A DNA stretch of 64,000 nucleotides from JAKFWF01 sp031374115 (GTDB taxonomy: Bacteria; Pseudomonadota; Alphaproteobacteria; Rhizobiales; Hyphomicrobiaceae), in the NCBI GenBank assembly GCA_031374115.1, contig JANMNO010000106.1, forward strand, positions 1-64,000. The letters are read 5' to 3'. The translations under genes were made by a program, and so were the position numbers. Positions 16,291 through 25,123 of the stretch are shown here, piece by piece. The first letter of the stretch is position 1. The number at the start of each line of letters is the position of its first letter. Below the pieces are notes generated by a model. It had not been told where the DNA came from. It made no database searches and saw nothing but the letters and a program-made list of their open reading frames with translations.

Positions 16291-17567
16291 GCCCGCGCCA
16301 GGATGCTTTCGGCTTCGGTAACGAATTGCCCGGCGCCGTCCTTTGCGCTGGCGCGTCCGAAAGCGACGCTATCGGCGACGCGCAGCAGCAACTTTTCGAT
16401 TTCACCTGCGCCTTTCGGCGGCGGCGGCGGCAATGCGACAGCGACCTTCGTCACGGCGGCAACGTAGTCCACCTGCATCCGGCCCAAGTCATCGAGGTCC
16501 GGCGTCAACAAGCTTTGCGCGATCGACGATGGCGGGACTCCGCGCTCGATGCCGAGCGCCTTCACGCCGTCCGTCTCATTGACGAGGAAATTGATGAGCT
16601 TCGCCGCTTCCTCGGGTGCCTTGGTTTTGGCCGAAACGCTCATCATCATCGCCGGCTTGATATAGTGACCGGACGGCGATCCCTTGACGTTGGGGAACAC
16701 GCTGATTGCAAGCTTTGATTTACTGATGCCCTGGAAGGCGACGACCTGGTTCGAGTTGGCAAAACTCATCGCCGCTGTGCCGCGGCTAATCTCGTATTGA
16801 TCGATCGCGCCGGTATTGGTGGCACCGATCTCGGCCGGGGCTACCGCACCAGATTTTCGAAGCTTGTCCCACAGGTCGAACCACGCATTGACATCGTCGC
16901 GCGTGAACGCAGCCTTGCCCTCGGCTGTGTAGAGCATTTTGCCGCGCTGATTCAGGTAATGCTCGAAGCCTTGTTCCCAGCGGCTGTTATCGCCCGAACC
17001 CCAGTATTTCCCGGGATTGAACTTTGAAATTTCGCCGGCAATGCGAGCGAAGTCGTCCCAGGTCCAGTTAGGGTCGAGCGACTTGACGCCAGCCTTCTCG
17101 AACATGCCCGTATCATAGACCATGGCCTTGGAGTTGGTGCCCAGAGTGACGCCGTAAAGTTTGCCATCGACTTTGCCGCAATCGCGGGCGGCGGCAGCGA
17201 ATGTCGACAGGTCGAGCGGCTTCGGTGCCAAGCCGTCAAGTGGCAGCAGGGTCTGTCGCCGCGCGTATTCGAAGATATAGCGATAGTCCATCTGGATCAG
17301 ATCTGGTGCGTTGCCGCCGGCGGTTTGCGTGCCGAGCTTCGTCCAGTAGTCTCCCCAGCCGAGCGCCTCGGCCGAAATATCGGTGCCGGATTTTGCCTTG
17401 TACGCATCGAGGGCCGCTTTGGTCCGCTTGTCACGGTCCGGGTTGCCCCACCAAAATGCACGTAGGCGGATGCCGGTCTGTGCTTGTGCCGTGCCCACCT
17501 CGTAGAGTGCCGAACCAGCCATCGTTGCGACACCGTTAACAAAGTGCCGGCGCGTAATGCGTTCCAT
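16287..17567 (-). CDS. carbohydrate ABC transporter solute-binding protein
   Basis: A 426-residue periplasmic binding protein of the extracellular solute-binding family 1 type. The N-terminus carries ITRRHF, which resembles a twin-arginine signal, and a cleavage-like AQA near residue 29. The mature protein has the family's WWGNPDRDKRTKAALDAY opening and a conserved DLIQMDYRY segment. A strong ribosome site (GGAGG, eight bases upstream) supports the start. As first gene of the operon it is probably the most highly expressed. The ligand is a sugar or sugar derivative, given the family and the two Gfo/Idh enzymes, but I cannot name it. Confidence 0.9.
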   Translation of the reverse strand: MERITRRHFVNGVATMAGSALYEVGTAQAQTGIRLRAFWWGNPDRDKRTKAALDAYKAKSGTDISAEALGWGDYWTKLGTQTAGGNAPDLIQMDYRYIFEYARRQTLLPLDGLAPKPLDLSTFAAAARDCGKVDGKLYGVTLGTNSKAMVYDTGMFEKAGVKSLDPNWTWDDFARIAGEISKFNPGKYWGSGDNSRWEQGFEHYLNQRGKMLYTAEGKAAFTRDDVNAWFDLWDKLRKSGAVAPAEIGATNTGAIDQYEISRGTAAMSFANSNQVVAFQGISKSKLAISVFPNVKGSPSGHYIKPAMMMSVSAKTKAPEEAAKLINFLVNETDGVKALGIERGVPPSSIAQSLLTPDLDDLGRMQVDYVAAVTKVAVALPPPPPKGAGEIEKLLLRVADSVAFGRASAKDGAGQFVTEAESILARA

Positions 17568-18020
17568 GGGTCGTCCTCCGGTGCGTCGCTTGGCTTAACG
17601 GTGTCGTTGCGTACACTCGTGCGACTGAGCGTAACCGAAGACGACCTGCATCGTCTATGTACCTATCGGAACGGCCTCGCCCGCCACCGGCAAATGCGGC
17701 GTGTAGCGTCTCGTTGGCAGGTGTTGTCACGCTGTCATTCGCACCGAATAGGGTTTTCCCTTCCGGCGAATGCTGATGCCACTCACGCAGGAGTTCGTGT
17801 TCTGATGAGCCGCTGTCCGACGGAGAGCAGGACGCAAATAACGCGAGAATGATTGGTCTGTCCGATCCGCATATTAACATCGCCAAGTCTGAACAGTCAC
17901 ATCCAACCCTTTCCCGATGTTCTAGCGGCGGCATTCGTGGTATTGTGAACGCGTGACCGGCTTTCGCGGCTGGTTGTCGTCGCGCGGCCGGTCCCTGGAT
18001 CTCAACTCTGGGAGGATGTC
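17568..18020. other. 453-base divergent intergenic region
   Basis: No convincing gene. It must hold the promoters of the sugar ABC operon and of the divergent kinase-like/BON gene. The only structure I can point to is an inverted repeat GACCGGC / GCCGGTC (17955-17993) with a 25-base GC-rich loop in the leader of the BON gene, followed by the ribosome site GGGAGG. No clear -35/-10 pair was seen by eye. Confidence 0.5.
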
Positions 18021-18857
18021 ATGGCCGTGATTGCAATGACGCGCGAGATGGCGACCCTGGGCCGGGACGTCGCCGCTGGATTGGCCGAAAGACTGGGTCT
18101 CGAGATCGTCCATCACGAACTCGTCGAGCACGATATCGCCGAGCGCTCTGGCCTACCCGAAAGCCAAGTTCATCGCTTTCTCGAGGGCGAGGCGACCCTG
18201 ATGGAGCGCTGGCGCATCGATGGAACAAAGATGGCGCGTTATACCGCGCGCGAGATTGTCGAGCTCGCAGTTAAAGGCAACGTGCTGATACGCGGCTGGG
18301 GAGCGACCTACCTGCTGCGATCGGTTCCACACGTGCTGTGTGTGCGCATCTGCGCACCGATGTCATTCAGGACCCGCATGCTGATGAAACGATTGGGGAT
18401 TGCAGATCCCCTCGCCGCGCGCCGCGAGATCGAGCGCAACGATGCAGCGCATAACGGTGCCATGCAGCGGCTGTTCGGCATCGATTGGACCGAGCCCTCG
18501 CACTACGCGATCACTCTGAACAGCCAACGTGTGCCGGTCGCTACGTGCGTCGAACAAATTGCCATGATGAGCGAAAGCGAGGCATTTAGAGAAACACAAC
18601 AGTCGCGCGGCATAATGTTGGATCAATTGATCGAGGCACGCGTGCGGACGGCGCTCGATGATCACTTCGACGTAAACATGCGCGCCGTTGGCATCGACGT
18701 GCAGGTTCGGGATGGACGGGTCACGTTGTCGGGCGCGATCAGCGATGAGCGCAAGATCGCCGAGATCGTGCGGCGAGTGCACACTGTCGAGGGCGTCGCC
18801 CATGTCGAGTGCAACATCCAGCACCTCGACTTTTCTCGAGGCCAACGATACATCTGA
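18021..18857 (+). CDS. cytidylate-kinase-like protein with C-terminal BON domain
   Basis: A 278-residue two-domain protein. Residues 1-195 match the cytidylate-kinase-like family (MAVIAMTREMATLGRDVAAGLAERLG, then the LID-like RTRMLMKRLGI region). The C-terminus (about 205-270) is a BON domain, recognisable by VRDGRVTLSGAISDERKIAEIVRRVHTVEGVAHVECNIQ. BON domains usually bind membranes or phospholipid in exported proteins, but no signal peptide is present here. The phosphate-binding loop is ATLGRD and lacks the usual Gly-rich Lys-containing P-loop, so kinase activity is doubtful. It is preceded by GGGAGG, six bases before the ATG. A stress or sensory role is possible but unproven. Confidence 0.7.
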   Translation: MAVIAMTREMATLGRDVAAGLAERLGLEIVHHELVEHDIAERSGLPESQVHRFLEGEATLMERWRIDGTKMARYTAREIVELAVKGNVLIRGWGATYLLRSVPHVLCVRICAPMSFRTRMLMKRLGIADPLAARREIERNDAAHNGAMQRLFGIDWTEPSHYAITLNSQRVPVATCVEQIAMMSESEAFRETQQSRGIMLDQLIEARVRTALDDHFDVNMRAVGIDVQVRDGRVTLSGAISDERKIAEIVRRVHTVEGVAHVECNIQHLDFSRGQRYI

Positions 18858-18976
18858 TTGAGCGCTTCAGGGGCCGGCAGGCGATGATCACAAAATCGAT
18901 CGTCTGGCTGTTCGGCGCCGCGGATAAGGAGTAGAGTGTCACGATCGGCATCGGGGGGCAAAACCTGGAGGTTCCC

Positions 18977-19270
18977 ATGCCAACATTCGTGGTGCTCGCC
19001 ACTTACAGCGATCAAGGCATCAAGAACGTCAAACAGACGATCGAGCGTGCCGATGCTTTCAAGCAGATGGCCGGCAAAGCCGGCGCGACCGTGAAGGATG
19101 TGTTTTGGACGTTGGGCTCGCATGACGTCGTGGCTATTTGCGAGGCTCCGGACGACGAGACTGCAACGGCGCTTTCACTGAGCGTCGCCTCGCGCGGCAA
19201 CGTTCGCTCGGAGACGTTGCGAGCATTCTCGCTGGACGAGATGAAGAAAATTCTCGGCAAGATGGTTTGA
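18977..19270 (+). CDS. GYD-domain protein
   Basis: A 97-residue protein matching the GYD family of small ferredoxin-like-fold proteins: a first strand FVVLATYSDQGIKN, a helix, then DVFWTLGSHDVVAICEAPDD and a C-terminal SRGNVRSETLRAF strand. The GYD signature itself is replaced by GSHD at the usual place. GYD proteins are of unknown function and often dimerise. The start is supported by GGAGG five bases upstream. It lies 119 bases after the BON gene and may share its transcript. Confidence 0.75.
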   Translation: MPTFVVLATYSDQGIKNVKQTIERADAFKQMAGKAGATVKDVFWTLGSHDVVAICEAPDDETATALSLSVASRGNVRSETLRAFSLDEMKKILGKMV

Positions 19271-19420
19271 AGCCGCTGGCGATACCGAAGAAGGCGCTGT
19301 CGCCGGATCGCGAAAGCAAGCAGCGCCTTTGATTGAGGCGAACGGCACAACGGAACTTGTGATGCGGGAGTGGGACAGTTGTGCAAGCCGCAATGACGTA
19401 ACGTGAGGAAGGAGAGTGCA

Positions 19421-19714
19421 ATGTATGCTGCCATCCGGCAGGGCAAAGCGAAGACGGGGATGGCTGAAGAGCTCGCCAGCCGCATCAAGGAAGGTGCGAT
19501 CCCGATCATTAGTGGTGTCGCCGGCTTCCGAGCCTATTACGTCGTCTATGCCCCCGATGACATCGTCACGGCTATCAGCATCTTTGAGGATTTCGACGGT
19601 GCGGCGGAATCGAACCGGCGCGGACTTGCCTGGATAGAGCAGGACCTTGGACCGCTCTTGGATGGCCCGGTTACAGCATCCGCCGGCCCGGTTATCGTCC
19701 ACACTTTGGCCTAG
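19421..19714 (+). CDS. small ABM-like dimeric barrel protein
   Basis: A 97-residue protein with the alternating strands and helices of the antibiotic-biosynthesis-monooxygenase (ABM) / dimeric alpha-beta-barrel fold: MYAAIRQGKAKTGMAEELASR, then IISGVAGFRAYYVVYAPDD and a VTAISIFEDFDGAAESN strand-helix unit. The start follows GGAAGGAG, so six upstream residues in frame are excluded. Such proteins are often cofactor-free monooxygenases or stress proteins. Nearby, a GYD protein of similar fold suggests a loose functional group. The exact activity cannot be predicted. Confidence 0.65.
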   Translation: MYAAIRQGKAKTGMAEELASRIKEGAIPIISGVAGFRAYYVVYAPDDIVTAISIFEDFDGAAESNRRGLAWIEQDLGPLLDGPVTASAGPVIVHTLA

Positions 19715-19741
19715 CGAATATCGCCTTCGCTCGGTCGCTAA

Positions 19742-20644
19742 TTATACGGCGTTGTTCTTCGCCCAGCCGATGACCTCGGCGTGGGTGGCGAACCAAACGT
19801 CGCCCTTTGCCTTGGCGTGGCGGATCAGTTCATCGAGAATCCATATACGCGACCGGTAGCCGATGACGTGCGGGTGGCAGGTCAGCTGGAAAACGCCGCC
19901 CTCATCCCACGCCGCATCGAATTCGCGCCGGAAGATGTCGAGAACGTCGCCGGGTGGCGTATAGGGCCGCAGTCCTGAGAAGCGATGCATCATGAAGTAA
20001 ACCGCATCGTCGCGTATCCACTCGACTGGCAACTCGACAATGCCGGTCGGCTCACCGTCGAGCAGCAGCTCGTAACAATCCTCGTCGGCCATCAGCGAGC
20101 TATCGTAGAGCAGTCCCATTTCCTTTTCGATGCGCAGCGTATTCGGACTGAAATCCCACGAGGGCGTACGCAGTCCGACGGCGCGTGTGCCGGTGATCGT
20201 CTCGAGGGTGTCGGCAGAACGCATCATCAGATCGCGCTCTGCGTCGTAAGGCAGCACCGAGTTCAGTTCGTGAATCCAACCGTGAATGCCGATCTCATGA
20301 CCTTCCGCAACCACGCGCCGCTGCTCGTCGGGATGGATCAACGCTGCCACCGCCGGCACGTAGAACGTCGCTTTCACGCCGTGCTTGTCGAGAAGCCTTA
20401 GAATACGCGGCACGCCGACACGATTGCCGTATTGCCCCCAGCACATGCGGCCGATCGACTTGCCGCCGTCGCGCAATTCGTTCGTCTCATGATCGCTGTC
20501 GAACGACAGCGCGATCGCACAGCGTGCGCCGTCCATCCAGGCCTTCGGCCGGAAGGTTCGGCCGGCCCGCACCTGATTGACGAGCTTGCGCCAATGCTCC
20601 TCCGGCCACTGCCAGGGTTCGAGCGGTTTTGAGGCATCGGTCAT
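19742..20644 (-). CDS. polysaccharide deacetylase family protein
   Basis: A 300-residue carbohydrate esterase family 4 type protein. A metal-binding Asp pair lies in ALSFDSDHET near residue 40, followed by HGWIHE and the C-terminal TCHPHVIGYRSRI, which together supply the usual metal and catalytic residues. It has no signal peptide, unlike chitin- or peptidoglycan-deacetylases, so it may act on a small cytoplasmic amide, as the allantoinase-like PuuE branch of this family does. The start is fixed by AAGGAGG, six bases upstream. It is probably co-oriented with the alcohol dehydrogenase gene just upstream, which ends 54 bases before it. Confidence 0.8.
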   Translation of the reverse strand: MTDASKPLEPWQWPEEHWRKLVNQVRAGRTFRPKAWMDGARCAIALSFDSDHETNELRDGGKSIGRMCWGQYGNRVGVPRILRLLDKHGVKATFYVPAVAALIHPDEQRRVVAEGHEIGIHGWIHELNSVLPYDAERDLMMRSADTLETITGTRAVGLRTPSWDFSPNTLRIEKEMGLLYDSSLMADEDCYELLLDGEPTGIVELPVEWIRDDAVYFMMHRFSGLRPYTPPGDVLDIFRREFDAAWDEGGVFQLTCHPHVIGYRSRIWILDELIRHAKAKGDVWFATHAEVIGWAKNNAV

Positions 20645-20698
20645 GATCGACCTCCTTGAATTCACGCGCTGGGTGAGCCGGTCAGGAGCCCGTGGTTG

Positions 20699-21760
20699 TT
20701 ACGGCACAAACACGATGCGGCCGACCACTTTGCCGGCCTTCAACTCTTGCATCGCCTCGTTCGCTTCGGACAGTTTTCGACGGGTTACCCTGATCGGCTT
20801 CAAGATGCCATGCTGCGCAAGGGCAACCAACTCTTTCAGCTCCGGCAGTGTGCCGACGTAAGACCCGCGAACGCCCATGGCGCGCAATGGAAAGTACACG
20901 ATCGGCAATTTCAGCTCGCCGCCGTAAAGGCCGACCACGACGATCTCGCCACCTTTTTTCAGGGCAGCAACGCCCAGTTCGATTGTCGAGGCTGCGCCGA
21001 CGAGATCGAGAACGCACCCGGCGCCGCCGCCCGTCGCGTCGAAGATCTGCTTCTTCGCGTCTGCCGCTGAACCATCGACGGTCGCAAGCGCGCCAGCGTC
21101 GATCGCGGCGTTGCGCTTGTCCGCGTCGATGTCGACGACGATGGCGCCCTTGCCACCCATCGCTTTCAACACGTTGAGCGCCATGTGGCCGAGACCGCCG
21201 GCGCCCATGATCACCACCGGCTCGTCCTTGAGTCTCTCACCGAACTTCTTGAGCGCGGAGTAAGTCGTGATGCCTGAACAAGCCAAGGGCGCAGTTTCGG
21301 CAGGATCGAGCTTGCCTAGTTCGACGCAATAGCGTGCGTTGGGAACGAGTACGTACTCGGCAAAGCCGCCGGTTTGAAACACCCCCATGGCGCGCGCCTT
21401 TGTCGCGCACAGGTTTTCTTCGCCACGCTTGCAGGTCGGACACTCGCCACACCCGAGCCAGGGATAGACGACGACCGAAGTGCCAGATTTCAAGCCCTGA
21501 GCGTCGGGGCCGGTTTTAACCACCTCGCCGGCAATCTCGTGGCCCATCGTCAGTGGCAGTGAGATACCGCGATCCTTCAACATCATCTTGTTGCCGGAAC
21601 CGAGATCGTAATTCCCCTCCCAAATATGGATGTCGCTGTGGCAAAGGCCTGCGCCGGTCATGCGGATCAGCACCTCCGCCCCCTGAGGTTCGGGCGTCGG
21701 GCTCTCCATGCGCTCGAGTGGAGCGTTATGCTTGGTGACGCAATAGCAGGTGTGGGTCAT
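20699..21760 (-). CDS. zinc-dependent alcohol dehydrogenase
   Basis: A 353-residue medium-chain dehydrogenase. Catalytic zinc ligands are visible in GAGLCHSDIHIWEG and MGHEIAGEV, the structural zinc is bound by CGECPTCKRGEENLC, and the NAD-binding Gly-rich turn is MGAGGLGHMAL. The Asp at the end of the next strand (VVDIDADK) indicates NAD rather than NADP. The start was set at the Met before HTCYCV, since the 36 residues upstream read through intergenic DNA. It oxidises an alcohol to an aldehyde or ketone; substrate unknown. The divergent UxaA-type dehydratase 166 bases away may be functionally related. Confidence 0.9.
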   Translation of the reverse strand: MTHTCYCVTKHNAPLERMESPTPEPQGAEVLIRMTGAGLCHSDIHIWEGNYDLGSGNKMMLKDRGISLPLTMGHEIAGEVVKTGPDAQGLKSGTSVVVYPWLGCGECPTCKRGEENLCATKARAMGVFQTGGFAEYVLVPNARYCVELGKLDPAETAPLACSGITTYSALKKFGERLKDEPVVIMGAGGLGHMALNVLKAMGGKGAIVVDIDADKRNAAIDAGALATVDGSAADAKKQIFDATGGGAGCVLDLVGAASTIELGVAALKKGGEIVVVGLYGGELKLPIVYFPLRAMGVRGSYVGTLPELKELVALAQHGILKPIRVTRRKLSEANEAMQELKAGKVVGRIVFVP

Positions 21761-21926
21761 TGAATTTTTCCCGATTGCCGCACGCCCTCGCGTGACTCGA
21801 TGAAGCGTTGAGATTAGTTGTATAAGTGCGGCACAGCTAGTGCTTTGCTGAACGTCAGCCCATCGCACAACCAGGCTCGCGAAGCCAAGCCTCGCACATT
21901 AAAAACTTGCACCCGAGGAAACCGCC

Positions 21927-23468
21927 ATGCTCGACAAGCCCGCTGCCGCTGGAAAACCCGCCCGCACGCTCCGCCTCAACCCGAAGGACAATGTCATCGT
22001 CGCGGTCGATGTGATCGAGGCCGGCGCCAAGCCCGAGGGCGTGACCGCGACCGTGCGCGTGCCGCGCGGACACAAGATGTCGACCGTCAAAATCGACAAG
22101 GGCGCGCCGGTATTGAAGTTCGGCCAGATCATCGGTTTCGCCTCGGCTGAAATTCTACCCGGCGAGCACATTCATACGCACAACTGCGGCTTTGCTGCTT
22201 TCGAGCGCGACTACGCATTCGCACAAGACGCCAAGCCGGAGCCAATCCTGCCACTCGAAGCGCGTGCGACATTCGAGGGCTTCCGCCGAACCAGCGGCGC
22301 GGTCGGCACCCGCAACTACATCGGCGTGATGACCAGCGTGAACTGCTCGGCGACCGTCGCCCGCTTCATCGCCGAGGAGGTCAAGCGCTCCGGCATCCTC
22401 GACGACTATCCCAACATAGACGGCGTGATCCCGCTGGTGCATTCGACCGGCTGCGGCATCGACAGCGACGGCGAGACCTTCGAAGTTTTGAAGCGCACCA
22501 CCTGGGGCTACGCCTGCAACCCGAACATGGCGGGTGTGCTGGTCGTCGGCCTCGGCTGCGAGGGGTTCCAGATCGCCCGCATGAAGCAGGCGTACAACGT
22601 CAAGGAGAGCGATACGTTCCGCACTATGACGATCCAGGAAACCGGCGGTACCAAGAAGACGATCGCCGCCGGGGTCGAAGCCGTGCGCAGCATGCTGCCG
22701 ATCGTTAACAAAGCAGTGCGCCAGACCGTGCCGGCGTCCGAACTCATGCTGGCTTTGCAGTGCGGCGGCTCCGATGGATACTCCGGCATCACCGCGAACG
22801 TCGCGTTGGGGCTCGCCGTCGACCAACTCGTACGCCACGGTGGCACTGCCGTGCTGTCCGAAACGCCCGAGATCTACGGCGCCGAACATTTGCTCACCCG
22901 CCGCGCGGCCACCAAAGAGATTGGCGAGAAGCTGGTAGGCATCATCAAATGGTGGGAGGATTATACGGCGCGCGCGCGAATGAGCATGGACAACAACCCG
23001 TCGCCCGGCAATAAGGCCGGCGGTCTCACGACCATTCTCGAAAAGTCGCTCGGCGCTGCCGCCAAGGGTGGCTCGACGACGCTGACCGGCGTCTATCACT
23101 ACGCCGAGCCGATCCGCACCAAAGGCTTCGTCTACATGGACACGCCCGGCTACGATCCGGTGTCGGCGACTGGTCAGGTGGCCGGCGGCTGCAACATGCT
23201 AACCTTCACCACCGGGCGCGGCTCGGCATACGGCTGCAAACCGACGCCCTCGATCAAGCTCGCGACCAACTCCGAAATGTATCACCGCATGACCGACGAC
23301 ATGGACATCAACTGCGGCGACGTACTCGACGGCGTGCCGCTGGAAACGAAGGGCCAGGAAATCTTCGACGCGGTTTTGCGCGTGGCGAGCGGTGAGAAAT
23401 CGAAGTCTGAGTTGCTCGGCTACGGCGACGCCGAGTACGTGCCCTGGCAAATCGGCGCGACGATGTGA
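21927..23468 (+). CDS. UxaA/GarD-family sugar-acid dehydratase
   Basis: A 513-residue dehydratase of the altronate/galactarate family. An N-terminal SAF domain (about residues 12-90, including PRGHKM and LPGEHIHTHN) is followed by the large catalytic domain with VNCSATVARFIAEEV, HSTGCGID, a CGGSDGYSGI motif, GGTAVLSETPEIYGAEH and the C-terminal GRGSAYGCKPTPSIK. Family enzymes dehydrate altronate or galactarate to keto-deoxy acids using iron. Full length for the family (495-525). The ribosome site GAGGAAA lies eight bases upstream. Substrate cannot be set from sequence; a hexuronate or aldarate is likely. Confidence 0.9.
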   Translation: MLDKPAAAGKPARTLRLNPKDNVIVAVDVIEAGAKPEGVTATVRVPRGHKMSTVKIDKGAPVLKFGQIIGFASAEILPGEHIHTHNCGFAAFERDYAFAQDAKPEPILPLEARATFEGFRRTSGAVGTRNYIGVMTSVNCSATVARFIAEEVKRSGILDDYPNIDGVIPLVHSTGCGIDSDGETFEVLKRTTWGYACNPNMAGVLVVGLGCEGFQIARMKQAYNVKESDTFRTMTIQETGGTKKTIAAGVEAVRSMLPIVNKAVRQTVPASELMLALQCGGSDGYSGITANVALGLAVDQLVRHGGTAVLSETPEIYGAEHLLTRRAATKEIGEKLVGIIKWWEDYTARARMSMDNNPSPGNKAGGLTTILEKSLGAAAKGGSTTLTGVYHYAEPIRTKGFVYMDTPGYDPVSATGQVAGGCNMLTFTTGRGSAYGCKPTPSIKLATNSEMYHRMTDDMDINCGDVLDGVPLETKGQEIFDAVLRVASGEKSKSELLGYGDAEYVPWQIGATM

Positions 23469-23478
23469 GCCGCCCTAC

Positions 23479-24102
23479 TCACGCCGCCAGCGGGGCACAC
23501 TCCGCCGTCGCCTTGAGCTCGCGGATTGCAGATTCCAGCTCGCTCGTCAGGGCGGTGATCGTGTCTTTGCCGGGAGCCAACTTGTCGGTCGGGATCGGCA
23601 CGCCGAAGGTCAGCCGCACGCGGGGTCGGTCCATCAGATGGGCCACCTGCATCTGCGCCGGTCCCTCGTAGAAGGCCGGCACCAATGGGACACGCGCCTG
23701 CAGCGCGATGGTCGCCGCGCCGCGCTTGAACGCCGTCATCTCCGTGTTGCGTGAACCACTGGGGAAAATCAGCAGCACCTCGCCTTGTTTCAGTGCATCG
23801 ACCGCAGCCTTGATCGAACTTGGCGAGGGATCCGAACGGTTGAGCGAAATCGAGCCGGCCTGCTCCATCACCCACTTGGTGATCGGCGAGGCAAACAATT
23901 CCTGCTTCGACATGTGCCGAATGAGCCGCGGATGCACGGCATAGGCGATCCATAATCCATCAGCCCAGCCGACGTGATTGCAAGCAATGATCGCAGCGCC
24001 GCCGCCGGGGCGCAGCAGCGCAGGCTGATTGACGATTTCAGGTCTGCCAACGCGGCCGAACAGCAGCTTGAGCCCGGGGGCGACGATCTTGAGCATGTTC
24101 AT
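23479..24102 (-). CDS. PlsC-like lysophospholipid acyltransferase
   Basis: A 207-residue acyltransferase of the PlsC family. The catalytic H-x4-D is clear in CNHVGWADG near residue 42. The third motif, usually FPEGTRS, reads FPSGSRN, so the conserved Glu is replaced by Ser. The protein has no clear transmembrane helix except a short hydrophobic N-terminus. The family transfers acyl chains to lysophosphatidic acid or other acceptors; the altered motif suggests another acceptor, as in ornithine-lipid or hopanoid-related acyltransferases. Convergent with the dehydratase gene, ten bases apart. The start lacks a strong ribosome site, so the Met two codons later is possible. Confidence 0.8.
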   Translation of the reverse strand: MNMLKIVAPGLKLLFGRVGRPEIVNQPALLRPGGGAAIIACNHVGWADGLWIAYAVHPRLIRHMSKQELFASPITKWVMEQAGSISLNRSDPSPSSIKAAVDALKQGEVLLIFPSGSRNTEMTAFKRGAATIALQARVPLVPAFYEGPAQMQVAHLMDRPRVRLTFGVPIPTDKLAPGKDTITALTSELESAIRELKATAECAPLAA

Positions 24103-24244
24103 GCAAACAAGGGTAGCACTTCGCGGATCGCGGTAGTTGCTCTAATTAAGAACGGAGAGATGCATCCTGCCTGACTTGGGCAGCGCTGCCGACAGACCTT
24201 GCAATCGCTAAACGTGGCGAGTGCATAAATCGGGGGACGTAATC

Positions 24245-25066
24245 ATGCGGCTCGAAGGCAAAACAGCGATCATCGTCGGTGCGGGGCAAAGCCCCGGCCT
24301 CGACAACGCAAGCCAAGGCATGGGCAACGGACGCGCAACCGCGCTACTATTCGCCCGCAACGGTGCCGACGTGATGTGTGTCGACCGCACGATCGATGCC
24401 GGCAACGAGACGGCGCAATTGATCAAGGCCGAGGGCGGCAAGGCGAGCGCATACGCTGCCGACGTCGCTCGGGAAGCGGACATGGCGGCGATGGTGGGAG
24501 CCGCGCACCAGCAGTGGGGCCGCATCGACATCCTACATTACAACGTCGGCGTCAGCCTCGGCGGCGGCGACAAGTCCCCGCTCGAAATCACCGAGGCGGC
24601 CTTCGACAACGTCACGACGATCAATCTGCGCGGCTTCGTGATGGCCTGCAAACATGTGCTGCCGATCATGCGCGACCAGCGCTCCGGCGTGATCCTGTCG
24701 ATCTCGTCGGTGGCCGCACTTTCGAGCACCTATCCGACCGTCGCCTACAAGACGACGAAGGCCGCCATGATCGCCTACACCGAGCAGATTGCGCGGCATT
24801 ACGCGGAGTTCGGCGTGCGCGCCAACGTCATTCTCCCTGGCCTGATGGATACGCCGATGGCGGTCGACACCCGCGCCCGCGAATGGGGTAAGCCCCGCGC
24901 CGAGATCGAGGCGTTGCGCAACGCCAAGGTGCCGCTGCGCCGCAAGATGGGCACCGCCTGGGATGTCGCCTACGCCGCGTTGTATCTAGCCTCTGACGAA
25001 GCGAACTTCGTCACCGGGGTCGCGTTGCCAGTCGACGGTGGCGCGCTGTTGCGGTCAGCGGATTAA
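24245..25066 (+). CDS. short-chain dehydrogenase/reductase (SDR)
   Basis: A 273-residue classical SDR. The catalytic Ser and Tyr-Lys are visible in ILSISSVAALS and AYKTTKAA, and the C-terminal SDEANFVTGVALPVDGG is typical. The cofactor loop is unusual: between the first and last Gly of the nucleotide-binding turn there is an extra stretch, GAGQSPGLDNASQGMGNGRA, instead of a compact TGxxxGIG. Asp at the end of strand two (VMCVDRT) suggests NAD. The start follows GGGGGAC, so the eight residues upstream were dropped. The substrate is unknown; no operon partner. Confidence 0.85.
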   Translation: MRLEGKTAIIVGAGQSPGLDNASQGMGNGRATALLFARNGADVMCVDRTIDAGNETAQLIKAEGGKASAYAADVAREADMAAMVGAAHQQWGRIDILHYNVGVSLGGGDKSPLEITEAAFDNVTTINLRGFVMACKHVLPIMRDQRSGVILSISSVAALSSTYPTVAYKTTKAAMIAYTEQIARHYAEFGVRANVILPGLMDTPMAVDTRAREWGKPRAEIEALRNAKVPLRRKMGTAWDVAYAALYLASDEANFVTGVALPVDGGALLRSAD

Positions 25067-25087
25067 CGGTGGGGACCAACCCGAACA

Positions 25088-25116
25088 TTGACATATCCGC
25101 GAAAAATCAGCATTCT
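25088..25116 (+). promoter_or_regulatory. putative promoter of the argD leader
   Basis: A perfect -35 hexamer TTGACA (25088-25093), 17 bases, then CATTCT (25111-25116), a weak -10 that matches three of six consensus positions. Transcription would begin at about 25123, at or next to the AUG of the leader peptide, so the leader would be translated with almost no 5' untranslated sequence. The call is supported by the good -35, the exact 17-base spacing and the intrinsic terminator downstream. Confidence 0.5.
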
Positions 25117-25123
25117 TTGCCGC

